Made by a program: the position numbers and the translations under genes. This document shows positions 27,019 through 36,568 of a stretch of 64,000 bases of DNA, piece by piece. Source of the stretch: Myxococcales bacterium (GTDB lineage Bacteria > Myxococcota_A > Polyangia > Polyangiales > Polyangiaceae); NCBI GenBank assembly GCA_016706225.1, contig JADJKB010000021.1, forward strand, positions 1,178,001-1,242,000, given 5' to 3'. Below the pieces are notes generated by a model that worked only from the letters and a program-made list of their open reading frames with translations, had not been told where the DNA came from and did no database searches. Within the stretch, counting starts at the first letter, position 1, and the number at the start of each line of letters is the position of its first letter.

Positions 27019-27151
27019 CGGGCTCGCGACGTTGTGGAAGCGACTGCCGGAACAATGCCGACGCGAAGCCGTCGCCGTGTGGTCGCGGCTGATCGCCGCT
27101 GCTGCCCGTCGGACGAGCAAGAGTGAAAAGAAGCGAGGAGGAGATCGATGA
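26984..27151 (+). CDS. Small protein of the serine-recombinase element
   Basis: 55 residues (MPKQTTLDLRGDG, LWKRLPEQCRREAVAVWSRL). A good ribosome site (ggaggagg) lies 6 bp before the ATG. The gene starts inside the end of the DUF5372-like gene and its stop overlaps the recombinase start (ATGA). The W-x-x-L-P and R-x-x-x-V-x-x-W-x-x-L pattern matches small proteins often found beside recombinases of this type. Function not established. Confidence 0.6.
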   Translation: MPKQTTLDLRGDGLATLWKRLPEQCRREAVAVWSRLIAAAARRTSKSEKKRGGDR

Positions 27152-29431
27152 TGACTGGACCGAGTGGATCGAATGGGGATCGTCTGAAGGTACGAGTCGA
27201 GCATCAGGCGCGCCTGGCCTTCGTCTACGTGCGGCAGTCGTCGCTCAAGCAGGTGCGCGGCAACCTCGAAAGCCAGCGCCGGCAGTACGCGTTCGCCGAC
27301 GAGGCGTTCGCGCTGGGGTGGAGCCGCGAGCGCGTCCTCGTCATCGACGAGGATCAGGGCAAGAGCGGCGCGCTGCCCGGAGCACGCGCCGGCTTCGGCG
27401 GGCTGGTGGCCGCCGTTGCCCGCGGCGAGGTCGGCATCGTGATGAGCCTCGAGGTGTCGCGCCTGTCGCGCAACGATTCCGACTGGCATCACCTCGTGTA
27501 CCTGTGTCGCTGGACGGGTACGCTGATCGCCGACGAGCACGGCGTGTACGACCCGTCGTCGTCCGCCGACCGCATGGTGCTCGGCATCCGCGGGCAGGTG
27601 AGTGAGCTCGAGCGTGACAGCGCCGTGCACCGGATGGTCGAGGCGCGCTGGAGTAAGGCCCGCCGCGGAGAAGCGTTCACGATCCCGCCGGCGGGCTACG
27701 ACCTCGACGAGCTCAGGCAGCTCGAGATGTCGAGCGACGAGGCAGTTCAGGCCGCCGTGCACCGCGTGTTCCACAAGTTCGAGGAGCTCGGTGCCGGCCG
27801 TCAGGTGTACCTGTGGTGGCGCGAGCAAGGCCTGCCGTTTCCGTGCGTCGCATGTTGCCGAGGTCGCATCCGATCGTCTGGGTTCCGGTCGGCTACCGGA
27901 TGATCCACAACATGCTGCGCCACCCGATCTATGGCGGCGCCTTCGTCTTCGGACGCAGCGAAACCCCTGCGCGAGCTCGATCCGCAGACGCAGAAGCTGT
28001 CGCTGCGGCGAGGGCGGCGGGGGATGGTCGACTGGCCCGTCTTGATCAAGGACCATCATCCGGCATACATCTCTTTCGAAACGTTCCTCAAAAACCAGGA
28101 GAGCCTGCGCGCCAACAGCGTGATTCCAGTCCCCGCCGACGAAGCTCACCAAGGAGCCGCTCGTGAAGGTCGAGCGCTTTTGCAGGGCCTGATGCGTTGT
28201 GGGCACTGCGGCCGGCGCATGTACGTCAACTACGGCGGTGAGCGCGCCGTTCGGACGCTGCAGTATCGTTGCTCGCGTCCGCTCGCCGCCGTCGCAGGGC
28301 AGGACTGCCAGCTCATTGGCGGCAAGCGCATCGAAGCGCTGGTGGTCGAGGCGTTCCTCGACGTGTCGGCCGCTGCCGGGATTGAAGCGGCGGCGCTGGC
28401 GGGCGAAACGCTGCGGCTCGAAATCGAGGCGACAGAGCGCTCCTGGCACTTGCAGATCGAAAAGGCCGAGTACGAGGCTCAGCGTGCGGAGTGGCAGTAC
28501 CCGGCAGTAGAGCCCGAAAACCGCACCGTGGCCCGCGAGCTCGAGCGGCGCTGGAACGAGGCCTGGTCGAGCTCGAAGCGCTGCGCGCGCAAGCGGCGCG
28601 GACGCGCAGGACCCAGCGTCCGCTGAGCGACGAAGAGCTTGCCCGCGCCCAGGAGCTCGGAAAAGACCTGCATGAGGTATGGAGCGCACCGAGCACGACC
28701 GTGCGCGATCGCAAGCGCCTGCTACGTGCGCTGATCGAGGAAGTGCAGGTCAAGAGCGACGAGAAACGTCACCTGCTGCGCATCGTGTGGAAGGGAGGTG
28801 CGGTTACGGATCGTGACCTCGTCCGTTACCGCTCAAAGGGTCCCTCTGCACACGCCACCTCTGAGGAGATCATCGAACTGGTGCGCAAACTGGCGACGGA
28901 GTTCGACGACGTGCAGATCGCCGGCATCCTCAACCGGCAAGGGCACAAGAGCGGCCTGGGACGCGCCTTCACGAAGTCGAGCGTCCTGTCGCTTCGTGGC
29001 AGTCACCAGATCCCGAAGTGTCCAACTCCCAAACCGCGCGATGAGCGCGAAGGCCCCTTCACCGCCGATCAGGCCGCGCGCGAGCTCGGCGTCTCAATGC
29101 ACACCATCCATCGCTGGCTCCGCGACGGCACGCTGTCGGGGCAGCAAGCCACCGAAAAGGCTCCCTGGCGGATCGTGCTCACCGAAGACGTTCGACGTCG
29201 CCTGACCAGCGGCTCCGCGCCGGAGAACTGGGTCGGGCTAGCGAAGGCGGCACGCCGCCTTGGCCTGGCAAAGTCGCTCGTTGCCCATCTGGTCAAGCAG
29301 GGCAGCTCCGGGCGGTCCGCACTGTCGTGCGCAACCGCGAGTGCTGGCGAATCGACGTTTCTTCCGCAGATCACGCGCCCCAAACCGACCTCTTTGACCG
29401 AATGCGCAACGGTAAGAAAAGGGAACCGTAG
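27148..29431 (+). pseudogene. Large serine recombinase, frameshifted
   Basis: The resolvase domain is intact for about 235 residues: AFVYVRQSSLKQVRGNLESQ with the catalytic Ser in VRQSS, SLEVSRLSRNDSDWHHL, LGIRGQVSELERD. Frame changes near 27850, 27960, 28560 and 29300 break the rest, which is still readable: a recombinase domain (HPIYGGAFVFGR), a zinc-ribbon (LMRCGHCGRRMYVNY), a coiled-coil region and a C-terminal DNA-binding end (FTADQAARELGVSMHTIHRW) finishing NRECWRIDVSS and FDRMRNGKKREP. The enzyme would cut and rejoin DNA at two-base cores. As sequenced it is not functional unless the frame changes are errors. Confidence 0.8.
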
Positions 29432-30465
29432 TATGTCCGCACGCACGGTTTTGCGGTGCTCGCTTGCCCGGAGTGTCGCGAGCGAAAAGTCGTGGCGTTT
29501 TGCTGCAGGGGGCGCGGATTTTGCCCGTCGTGCGGAGGTCGCCGAATGACGGCCACCGCGGCCGACCTGGTGGAGCACGTCATCCCAAACGTTCCGTTGC
29601 GCCAGCTCGTGCTCACGTTGCCGTTCGAGCTGCGCGCGAGGCTCGCCTACGACGGCGAGCTGCTCGGCGGCGTGAGTCGCGCGTTCTTGGACTCCGTGCT
29701 CGGCTGGTACCAACGACACATGCGCGCTCGCGGCATCGCCGACGGCAAGAGCGGCGCCGTCACGGTCGTGCAACGCGTTTCGTCGGATTTGCGACTCAAT
29801 CCCCACCTGCACTCGTCTGCCTCGATGGCGTCTACGCCGAGATGCCGGCGGCGAGCTCGCCTTCCATCCACCGCCGTTCCTCACCAACGACGATGTCGGC
29901 GATCTGCTCCAGATCGCCCGCGCGCGCATCCTTGCGCTGCTGCGGCGCAAAGGCGTGCTCGAGGACGACACGGTCACGAGCGACGCCGCTTTGGCCGACC
30001 GCGAGCCCGCGCTCGCGGAGCTCGCCGCCGCCTCCGTGGCGGGCACGCTGCCCGCCGGTCCCGCACTGCGCCGTCGAGACCCCATCAAGCTGCGCGGCGG
30101 CTCGGAGCTCGAGCACACCAAGGCGCTATGCGCCGCTGAAGGGGGATTCTCTCTCCACGCCGCGACCACGGCCAAGGCCGGCGACGCCACTGGACGAGAG
30201 GCCTTGTGCAAGTACATCTTGCGCCCGCCGATTGCGCAGGAGCGCGTCCGGCTCATCGCCGACGACCTCGTCCGCATCGAGCTCAAGAGGCCTTTCAGTG
30301 ACGGAACCTTCGCGCTCGACCTCGACCCACTGGCGCTCCTGGTCCGACTTGCTACCACGGTGCCGCCCCCCGGCTTCCACACCATCAGGTACGCAGGGGT
30401 TCTCGCCGCAGCGAGCAAGTGGCGAGCGCGAGTCGTTCCGCCGCCGCCGCCCACGTCGCATGACG

Positions 30466-31121
30466 CATTGTGCCTGGAGTTGCTCGGCCCCGGTGTACAG
30501 CCGTTCTCGAGTGGTCCAGACGGGGGCCGGGACGCTCGGTTTGACGGCGCGGCCAGCAAGTTTCCGAGCGCCACAAACCCGCTTCAAGGCCAGTTTGTCA
30601 TTCAGGCGAAGCACACCGAAAATCCGTGCGCAAAGTTCAGCGATGCTGACTTCTCCGGCGACGCTGCTTCCGCGGTGTTGACAGAAGAACTGCCTAGCGT
30701 TGCCGCACTCGTCGCCGCAGGAGAACTTGAACACTACCTCCTCTTCTCCAACCGTCGGCTCGCCGGTGTCGCTGACGGCGACTTGCGCAAGCGGATCAAA
30801 GATTCATCGGGGGCCACGACCGTCGAACTGTTCGGGATCGAACGCATCGATGTGTTGCTCCGGAGCTATCCTGAAGTCGCAAGAATCGCAGAGTTACCAG
30901 TCCTCACCGGTCCCCTCCTCGTTAGCCCCGACGATCTCGCGGAGGTCATTCTCGCACTGGACAGCAGCAAGGCCAGCGGCTACGGAACGGAGCGCCTTCG
31001 ATCCCGACTGGCGTGTAATTTAACTTATGTTAACGAAGGCTTAGACGCATTCGTGAGATCCGGATCCTACGAGTCCGCGGTTGCGCGGTCAACGGCGCGC
31101 ACGGGCTTGGCGCCCGGGTAG
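30466..31121 (+). pseudogene. Truncated restriction-endonuclease-like defence protein
   Basis: The frame reads LCLELLGPGVQPFSSGPDGG-R-D, then QGQFVIQAKHT: a D-G-G-R-D ... Q-x-K arrangement typical of PD-(D/E)XK nucleases. AGELEHYLLFSNRRLAGVAD and TTVELFGIERIDVLL follow, which I recall from N-terminal nuclease parts of larger defence proteins. The start codon and first residues are gone, replaced in frame by the transposase fragment, so a chimeric protein could be read from 29955. The end at 31121 looks premature for the family. Nuclease fold probable, exact family not named. Confidence 0.55.
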
Positions 31122-32091
31122 CGTTTGGTCTCCCTAGTCTCCGAAGAGTTCCGCGCCTTCTCGCGCGCGATGGGGGAAGTTCACACGCAGACTCCCAGGG
31201 TGAAGCCCGAGCCCTTCGACGGCTGGCTTCGCTCGCACCACCGCCTCGGCCCCCTGTACCGGCGGGGCACGCAGTCGAGCATTGACGCTCGGCCTACGCG
31301 GGCAGGCGCCCGCTGATTTTGCGGTCCACTAGTTTACAGCTAGAACGACAAGGACACGAGGTAACTGATTGCCGGGCATCAACCTATTGGAGTGTTACGA
31401 CACGAGTGGCCGCACTGCGTTCGCGTTTTATGTGATCCTGCCGAACGCAGGCCTCTATTGGGCAAGCTGTGCCCGTGATGGCACCCAGCGCTTATTACCC
31501 GATCGAGGTTCGCCGGCACGCGCTACGCTGGCCAGCCGAGCGGCCGCTGACTTTCAGCCAGGTCGATCCGGAGACCCGCGGCTTCGTCGCGCAGCTCACG
31601 CACGGAAAAATCGCCTGGACTAGTCCAGGTCAACCCGAAGTGGACTGCGAAATCGATGCGACGCCGCTGTGGGCGACCGCCGGCAACTTCATCTGACCGT
31701 GCGTAGACAATCTGAGCGGGGTGGGCCCGATTGGCAGGGCCGCGGCTTGAGCACCACCGGCATCAACCGCGTGCGGGGCCGCAACCGCGCCAAGCGAGCC
31801 CTGGCGGCGCTGACCGACAGCATGGCCTTCTCGACGCTGGCCGAGCTGCGGACGCTCCGCGCAGACGCCTGATCTACATGGCGGCCGCTGTGGCTCGGGG
31901 AGCGGCGCATCGGAATGAGTGGGCGCGCAGAAATCTCGCGAAGGCAGTGATTAAACAGGTCGCGCAAGCAGTGAGACGATCAATGGCGGCCACGAGGTTG
32001 TCGTTTCGTTGCGAACCCCGTCACCGAAGTCTCTGCGGCGCAGTTGAGTCGTCGGTCGGAATCGATTGGCGCGTTGGCCTGCCGTCACACG
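31122..32091. other. Gene-poor stretch with two short gene remnants
   Basis: On the plus strand 31469-31696 reads PSAYYPIEVRRHALRWPAER, then VDPETRGFVAQLTHGKIAW, and 31740-31872 reads STTGINRVRGRNRAKRALAA, DSMAFSTLAELRTLRADA. Both have natural composition but no start context and no family I recognise. The rest shows nothing. Confidence 0.35.
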
Positions 32092-32526
32092 TTATGAGGT
32101 GTGCTCGAACTCGGCAACGTGCTCGAAGTTGCGATCGAACGTCGCGAGGGTGTCGATGGCCGCTTCGCGTTGCAGAGCAACGAGTAGGGCGTCGTTTGCG
32201 TTGAGCACACCTGCGCTATCAGCGACGATGTCGAGCACGCTCGGGGCGAGGCGCTCTTGCTCGCGGGCGAGGAAGCGCACCTCGCCGTCGTCGAACCAGT
32301 TGCGCATCATCGCTACTGCGGCGTTGAGGTCAGGCGGTGCAGTCTTGCGCTGCGCTGCTCGCCGACAAAGGACCGATAGGGCCTCAAAGACGAGAAAATC
32401 GACCAAGACGAGGCCATGCCCCTCTGCTTCCAAGCGCTCGGTAAGCTCGACCGCGCGCGCGTGTTGCGAGTCGGCCGCATACAGCAGCGCGACGATCACG
32501 TTGGCGTCCAGAACGACTTCAGCCAT
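32092..32526 (-). CDS. PIN-domain toxin (VapC-like)
   Basis: 144 residues from ATG 32526. Acidic catalytic positions are visible: Asp in VVLDANVIVALLY, Glu in VDFLVFEALSVLCRR, Asp in LNANDALLVALQREA and Asp in LATFDRNFEH. The length is normal for the family, and it should be a metal-dependent RNase in the cytosol. Its start overlaps the end of the small gene upstream by 8 bp, the usual order for antitoxin then toxin. It is not related closely to the VapC copies at 25 and 52 kb. Confidence 0.8.
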   Translation of the reverse strand: MAEVVLDANVIVALLYAADSQHARAVELTERLEAEGHGLVLVDFLVFEALSVLCRRAAQRKTAPPDLNAAVAMMRNWFDDGEVRFLAREQERLAPSVLDIVADSAGVLNANDALLVALQREAAIDTLATFDRNFEHVAEFEHTS

Positions 32527-32800
32527 CGTAGAGATGGGCCGTGTCTTCGATCGCGTCAGCTCGTTCGCCCTTGACGACACCGATAGCGCCCCGAAGGGAG
32601 CGCCACGAGGCCACGACGTGGGGTCGTGGCTCGACGGCCGCCCGCTCAGCGGCCGCGATGACAGCGCGCCGCTCTTCCTCACGAAGGCTGGCGAGGGCGC
32701 GCACGAGGTCTTCGTGTAGGCCAGGGGCAGGGTGGGACGCCACGAGGGAAGGGTAGCCCACCAACGCTTCAAGAGAAAGGCAGTGCGCCAACCCCGACAC
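32519..32800 (-). CDS. Putative antitoxin for the PIN toxin
   Basis: About 93 residues from a GTG at 32800 (SGLAHCLSLEALVGYPSLVA, then EDLVRALASLREEERRAVIA, AIGVVKGERADAIEDTAHLY). Helical and charged, it sits directly before and overlaps the PIN toxin by 8 bp, so antitoxin is the best guess. I do not see a named DNA-binding fold with certainty. The same frame continues upstream into the antisense of a recombinase fragment, so longer starts are unlikely. Confidence 0.6.
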   Translation of the reverse strand: MSGLAHCLSLEALVGYPSLVASHPAPGLHEDLVRALASLREEERRAVIAAAERAAVEPRPHVVASWRSLRGAIGVVKGERADAIEDTAHLYDG

Positions 32801-32828
32801 AAGTACGAACTTTCGGAGTCGGTTTACT

Positions 32829-33030
32829 GTGCAGGGGACCAGGAAGGTCGCCAGACCTAGGCCCATCCCGACCGAGCCGCCGCCGATCACGCGACTGCTG
32901 GCGCAGGCCGAGGCCTGGCGGCGCGAGCTGGAGCAGGGGTCGGTGCGGACCGGGGCGGCCATCGCCGCCAGGGAAGGCGTTTCGGCGATGCGGGTGGGGT
33001 CCATTTTGGCGCTACTGAGGCTCCACCCGG
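32829..33030 (+). pseudogene. C-terminal helix-turn-helix fragment of a serine recombinase
   Basis: The frame reads ITRLLAQAEAWRRELEQGS, AAIAAREGVSAMRVGSILAL and LHPDIQEWLRSLPPG. This is the DNA-binding tail found at the end of some recombinase-family proteins and related phage proteins. Nothing upstream encodes the catalytic domain. The frame then runs into low-complexity DNA. A dead fragment. Confidence 0.5.
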
Positions 33031-33274
33031 ACATCCAGGAGTGGCTCCGGTCGCTGCCACCGGGTACGCCGCCCCAGAAAGACAGAGAGGGGCCGCGGCC
33101 ATCGCAACGCGAAGGTGGAGGGGGAGGCGAAGCCGGTGGGGCGGGGGCGGCGGGGGCTTCCCGGGCGGGCGGACGCCGCATCGCCCAGCGCACCGCCCGA
33201 CCCACCGAGGCACGCGCGCGAAGAAACCGCGGGGGCTGCTCGCGCCCACCGGGCGAGGTGGCTCGGGGGTAGGC

Positions 33275-33319
<45 letters not shown>

Positions 33320-33365
33320 TCACGCCGCAGAACCTCGAGGGCCGCCGGGGGGCGGCGGCCCGGGC

Positions 33366-33479
33366 GGGGTGGGGCGGGGGGGGGGACGACCCCCGCGCGG
33401 CCGGGGGGGGCCAGGGACGCCAAGCCCGGGGCCGGTACGGTGAACGGCCCGCGCGCGGGGGGGGGCGGGGGGGGGGGGG
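33366..33479 (+). repeat. Cluster of long G-tracts
   Basis: Runs of 10 (33376-33385), 8 (33403-33410), 9 (33457-33465) and 13 G (33467-33479) lie within about 110 bases directly before the conserved part of the metalloprotease. Such tracts are prone both to slippage in the cell and to miscounting in sequencing. Confidence 0.9.
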
Positions 33480-34864
33480 AGCCTCGCAGCGACAACCCGT
33501 GGTTCCAGGGATGGTTCAACACGACCGGCGGGAACTGGTGGAACGGGGTCGGACAGTATTCGCACCAGTACTCGGGCTCCTGCTATGGGACGATACGAAC
33601 CTACGAGTTCGGGCCGCCGCCGTTCGAAGTGGATGATTGGGCGACGCCGATGCGACCTGTTCAGGGCAGTCAATCGACGGGAGGGTGGAGCGGCACCCAG
33701 CTCAACTGGGCAGTGCGCACCGGAAACCTCATTCCGGAGAACTCCTACGCCGTGGCGCAAGCGCACCTCTGCGGCGGCATCGGACTCTACCCCTCTCCTT
33801 CCGCGACGTGGTTCCAGTTGGCGCCGGACGTTCTGGTCGTTCCCGTGGTGCTGATTTCCTGGATCAAGACGCAGCCGTTGGCGGGTCCGGCGAGCGAGCA
33901 GGACTTCCTGGCGCGCGGACGAGCGCTCATCGACTACATCCCGTTCAAAGGGTCCAACATCAACTCCGCGCCGAATCCGTGGAACGCGGCCGACACCGCC
34001 GCGCCGGAGCTCTGGTACGAGCCCCCCGACGACATCTGGACGCAGTGCGGGATCCAGTTCCAGGTCGTCGCGGGGTTCAAGTTCGACGCGGAGCATGAAT
34101 CCTCTCCGTGCGATCCCAATCCGCAAGTCATGGAGTTCGCAGAAGAGGCTTCGATTCGCGATCTGGTTGCAGCCGCGATCGGCGAACCGGCCAAAGCATT
34201 GCTGCTCGACGAACTGCAGCCGGCCTTCGCGGAGTTCGGCTTCGCGCACTGCAGCAACTACCGAGGAAAGACCTCGAAAAACGTGCACGCTCAGATCGAT
34301 CGCGAGGACTCCGACCAGGCAACCGTGCTCGCACACGAGCTCGGGCACGTTCTCCTTGGCGCCGGGCACGTTTCGGACCCGGCCAACTTGATGTGCGGCG
34401 CACAGCCGTGCAACGGGCACACGCTCACCCCGAACGACTGCAGTGTGGCGCGAACGAAAGCTGCAGAGTTCGCCGAGCGCTTCCGGACGTACAACCGCAA
34501 GCTGGGACGAGTCCCTTCGTCGAACCCGCTGACGCCGCTCTACCCAGACCCCAGCATCCAGGACCCGGCCGTGGTCTCCTTCCAGTGGACTTGCTGCGAA
34601 AACGGGGGTGGAAAGTACTGGGCGCCCATGATGATGTGCCCGGGAACTGCGCTGCCAGATGCCGCGTGCACGGAGTGCTGCGTGGTTTCCGAGAATCCGC
34701 TGGCGGTCCAGTTCATGCGCCTGGGCTCGTGCGGAGGAGCCACGCTGGCCGCGGATCAGTGCACCCTCGTGTGCTGCGGCGCGGGTGCCGGGGCTGGGTT
34801 TGTGGCGAAGGCCGAGTGCCTCGCGAGCGGAGGCATTCCGTTGGAACGGGAGTACTGTTTGTGA
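33440..34864 (+). CDS. Zinc metalloprotease (metzincin-like), N-terminus uncertain
   Basis: The conserved part begins about 33480 (SDNPWFQGWFNTTGGNWWNG). The zinc site reads VLAHELGHVLLGAGHVSDP, that is H-E-x-x-H followed by a third His one residue later than in classical metzincins, with a Met-turn-like NLMCG after it. The C-terminal 90 residues are Cys-rich (WTCCENGGGKYW, DAACTECCVV, LVCCGAGAG), probably a secreted disulphide domain. No signal peptide can be seen: the frame is open upstream through G-tracts and the microsatellite, and GTG 33440 is only a formal start. Its stop overlaps the next gene's GTG (GTGA), suggesting an operon with the kelch lipoprotein. Probably exported in its original form. 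Confidence 0.65.
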   Translation: MNGPRAGGGGGGGEPRSDNPWFQGWFNTTGGNWWNGVGQYSHQYSGSCYGTIRTYEFGPPPFEVDDWATPMRPVQGSQSTGGWSGTQLNWAVRTGNLIPENSYAVAQAHLCGGIGLYPSPSATWFQLAPDVLVVPVVLISWIKTQPLAGPASEQDFLARGRALIDYIPFKGSNINSAPNPWNAADTAAPELWYEPPDDIWTQCGIQFQVVAGFKFDAEHESSPCDPNPQVMEFAEEASIRDLVAAAIGEPAKALLLDELQPAFAEFGFAHCSNYRGKTSKNVHAQIDREDSDQATVLAHELGHVLLGAGHVSDPANLMCGAQPCNGHTLTPNDCSVARTKAAEFAERFRTYNRKLGRVPSSNPLTPLYPDPSIQDPAVVSFQWTCCENGGGKYWAPMMMCPGTALPDAACTECCVVSENPLAVQFMRLGSCGGATLAADQCTLVCCGAGAGAGFVAKAECLASGGIPLEREYCL

Positions 34865-36048
34865 ACCGGTGTCCGGTTGTGCTGGCCTGCCTCGCCCTCG
34901 GCTGCGGGCAGACGAGCGCGAATGTGCCCGCGAGTGGCGGGGGCGGAAGCGCGGGGTCAGCGGGAAGCACCGGATGCGAGGGACCGCACTGGCGCTAACT
35001 GCCGCCGGCTCCCGGGGCGACTGAACGCTTGGATGGCCCCGCCGTCGGCGTTGGCGGCGATGTTCTCGTGTGGGGAGGGCGAAGCGACGGGCCGCGAGGA
35101 GACGGGATGCGCATCCCGGGCAGCTCCACCGCGACTCCGTCGGCTCTCCCTGCAGACGGTGCGCCGGGAGCGCGCGCTGGCCACGCGATGGTGAACATCG
35201 GCGGTACGGTTGTCGTCTGGGGTGGCTACTCCGATTCGCCTCCGGTCCTCGGCGACGGAGGGCGAATGGGTCCGGCGGGAGCGTCGTGGTCGCCCGTCGC
35301 GGCAGCGGGCGCTCTCAGCGCACGCAGCGTGGACAAGTTCGGAGCGGCGGATGGCAAGCTGCTCGTCTTGGACGGATATACGGCAGACGGGTCGCCGCTC
35401 GTCGATGCAGCGCTCTACGACCCGGGCTCTGATTCGTGGTCGCCCGTGGAACCCGCTCCGCTCCGGTGCGTCGGCTGCGTCACGGTCACTGCTGGAGACT
35501 ATGGCGTGCTGACGCACGGCGAAGTCGACGGGACGAAAGAGGCTGCTGGCTACCTGTTCGACGCGAAGACACACAAGTGGAAGCTGCTGCCGACGGACGG
35601 CCAAATCGGGGCTCGCGACGGCCCGGTCGCGGTCTGGTCGCCGGCGAACGAAGAGTTGATCATCTGGGGTGGCTCGGACGCCGTCATGCGCCGGGACGAC
35701 GGCGCTCGCTTCTCCATCCCGGAGTGGAAGTGGAAAGCGATGTCTGGCGTCGGCGCCCCCTCTGCTCGGTCGGGCGCAGCGGGCGCGGTCCTCCCCGCCC
35801 TGGGCAAGGCGGGGAAACTGGTGGTGTTCGGTGGCACTGGTGTGGAAGGGCTGCTGGCCACGGGCGGGATTTACGACATCGGCACCGACAGCTGGGCGCC
35901 GCTCCCCTCCGGCGAGTGTGCGCCGCCAGAGCGCGGGCTCCACAGCATGACCGTACTCGGTGCAGGAGACCGCGCAGTGGTTTGGGGCGGGATCGGATCC
36001 GACAAACTATACCCCGCGCCGGAGCAAGGCTGGGTGCTCTCCCCATGA
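34861..36048 (+). pseudogene. Kelch-repeat lipoprotein interrupted by a stop codon
   Basis: From GTG 34861 the signal reads NRCPVVLACLALGC-G-Q-T (lipobox), followed by a Gly/Ser linker. TAA at 34996-34998 ends it after 45 codons, but the same frame continues without another stop to 36048, giving kelch-type blades: VGGDVLVWGGRSDGP, GGTVVVWGGYSDSPP, NEELIIWGGSDAV, AGKLVVFGGTG, GDRAVVWGGIG. The stop lies between linker and first blade. A TTG at 35029 could restart translation, but without export. Normal function would be a surface beta-propeller partner of the metalloprotease. Confidence 0.7.
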
Positions 36049-36140
36049 TGCGTGCTCTCTAGCGCGAGCCGAGTTCGTGGGTAAGCTTCCGACCCGTCGC
36101 CAGGTGAGAAGAGCAGTTCGTACACACGTCGTAGCTTGGC

Positions 36141-36182
36141 GCGCCCCAGTGGATTCGAACCACTGACCTACGGCTCCGGAGG
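36141..36182 (-). other. tRNA-Arg(CCG) 3' fragment, attachment-site repeat 1
   Basis: On the minus strand this 42-bp core contains an anticodon-loop-like ctccgga, a five-base variable loop aggtc, a T-arm agtggttcgaatccact and the acceptor strand ggggcgc. The 5' half of a tRNA is absent. The identical 42 bp occur at 38489-38530. This is typical of att sites made by tyrosine integrases. Confidence 0.75.
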
Positions 36183-36568
36183 CCCGCGCTTTCCGAGCGC
36201 ATTTGCCGAGAGGAACGCGATTTTTGCCGTGGTTTGTCCAGTTCGTGTCCCGGCAAGCGGCGTCGTCGTGCTGCTCGACGCGCATTCCAGCGTCGTGTGA
36301 CTCGGGAAATCGAAGAAGATCAACGGCAGATGGCGCGCGAACCGCTCAGCGGCTCCCGAGCTGTTGGCCCTGGAGGTTCGGGCAACGCTGTCGATCGCGG
36401 CCGTGGCCGCGAGCCCCTCGGCTACGCAGGAGCGGACTCCAGGCCAGGCGGGCACGACTCGAGCGGCATGAGGGGCGGAACTGGGGTGCTGTTGGCTGGA
36501 GTCAGAGCTCGTCGCGATGCCAAAGCCCAGAATCTGGACGAGGCAACGTGCCTAGTCGCACTTGTCCC
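36183..36568 (-). pseudogene. Probable remnant of an integrase C-terminal end
   Basis: The minus-strand frame reads RDTNWTNHGKNRVPLGKCA, then KARASGAVGQWFESTGA across the att core. The integrase at 38.5 kb crosses its own att core with KARPSGAVGQWFESTGA in the same frame. This suggests that a second element once ended here with its integrase at the same kind of site. The remainder up to the kinase end shows no gene. Confidence 0.35.

Larger units (their letters stand above)
26621..29448 (+). mobile_element. Serine-recombinase integrative element, 2828 bp
   Basis: Its ends are defined by comparison with the uninterrupted copy at 53638-53639: sequence up to gcacgaGG (26620) and from GGttttgcgg (29447) is continuous there. 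The dinucleotide GG is present at both ends and once in the empty site, as expected for the two-base core of large serine recombinases. Inside are a DUF5372-like gene, a small gene and the recombinase, all on the plus strand and overlapping or closely spaced. Confidence 0.8.
25162..30465 (+). mobile_element. IS91/ISCR-like block, copy A (interrupted, right end missing)
   Basis: This stretch matches 52177-55187 segment by segment: VapBC, TPR fragment, hairpin, transposase. Copy A carries a 2.8-kb serine-recombinase element inside the transposase and stops at 30465, before the right end. The join on the right is to a nuclease gene fragment. The two copies differ by scattered substitutions and one- to two-base indels, so they are related by duplication rather than by very recent copying. 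Confidence 0.75.
26461..30465 (+). pseudogene. IS91/ISCR-like transposase, copy A, split by insertion
   Basis: The first 53 codons (26461-26620: YARRRPETTALYQVVLDNLR, FVRDELEGFIDCGVLARG) are separated from the rest (29449 on) by the serine-recombinase element. The second part has the zinc-binding segment CPECRERKVV and CCRGRGFCPSCGGRRM, then LVEHVIPNVPLRQLVLTLPF of the Y2/HUH transposase family. Further indels occur near 29815 and 29845. The C-terminal part, including the second zinc motif (ERCDKCGSRMK in the other copies), is lost at 30465. Not functional. A full copy with one frameshift is at 53461-54986. Confidence 0.8.

Noticed and set aside
29069..30574. 501-codon minus-strand open frame across the recombinase and transposase
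   Set aside because: Antisense of two recognisable mobile-element genes; Ser/Arg/Ala-rich with no domain.
36141..36182. Functional tRNA-Arg gene
   Set aside because: Only the anticodon-to-acceptor 3' part is present; the upstream sequence cannot form the 5' acceptor strand and D-arm. The same applies at 38489-38530.
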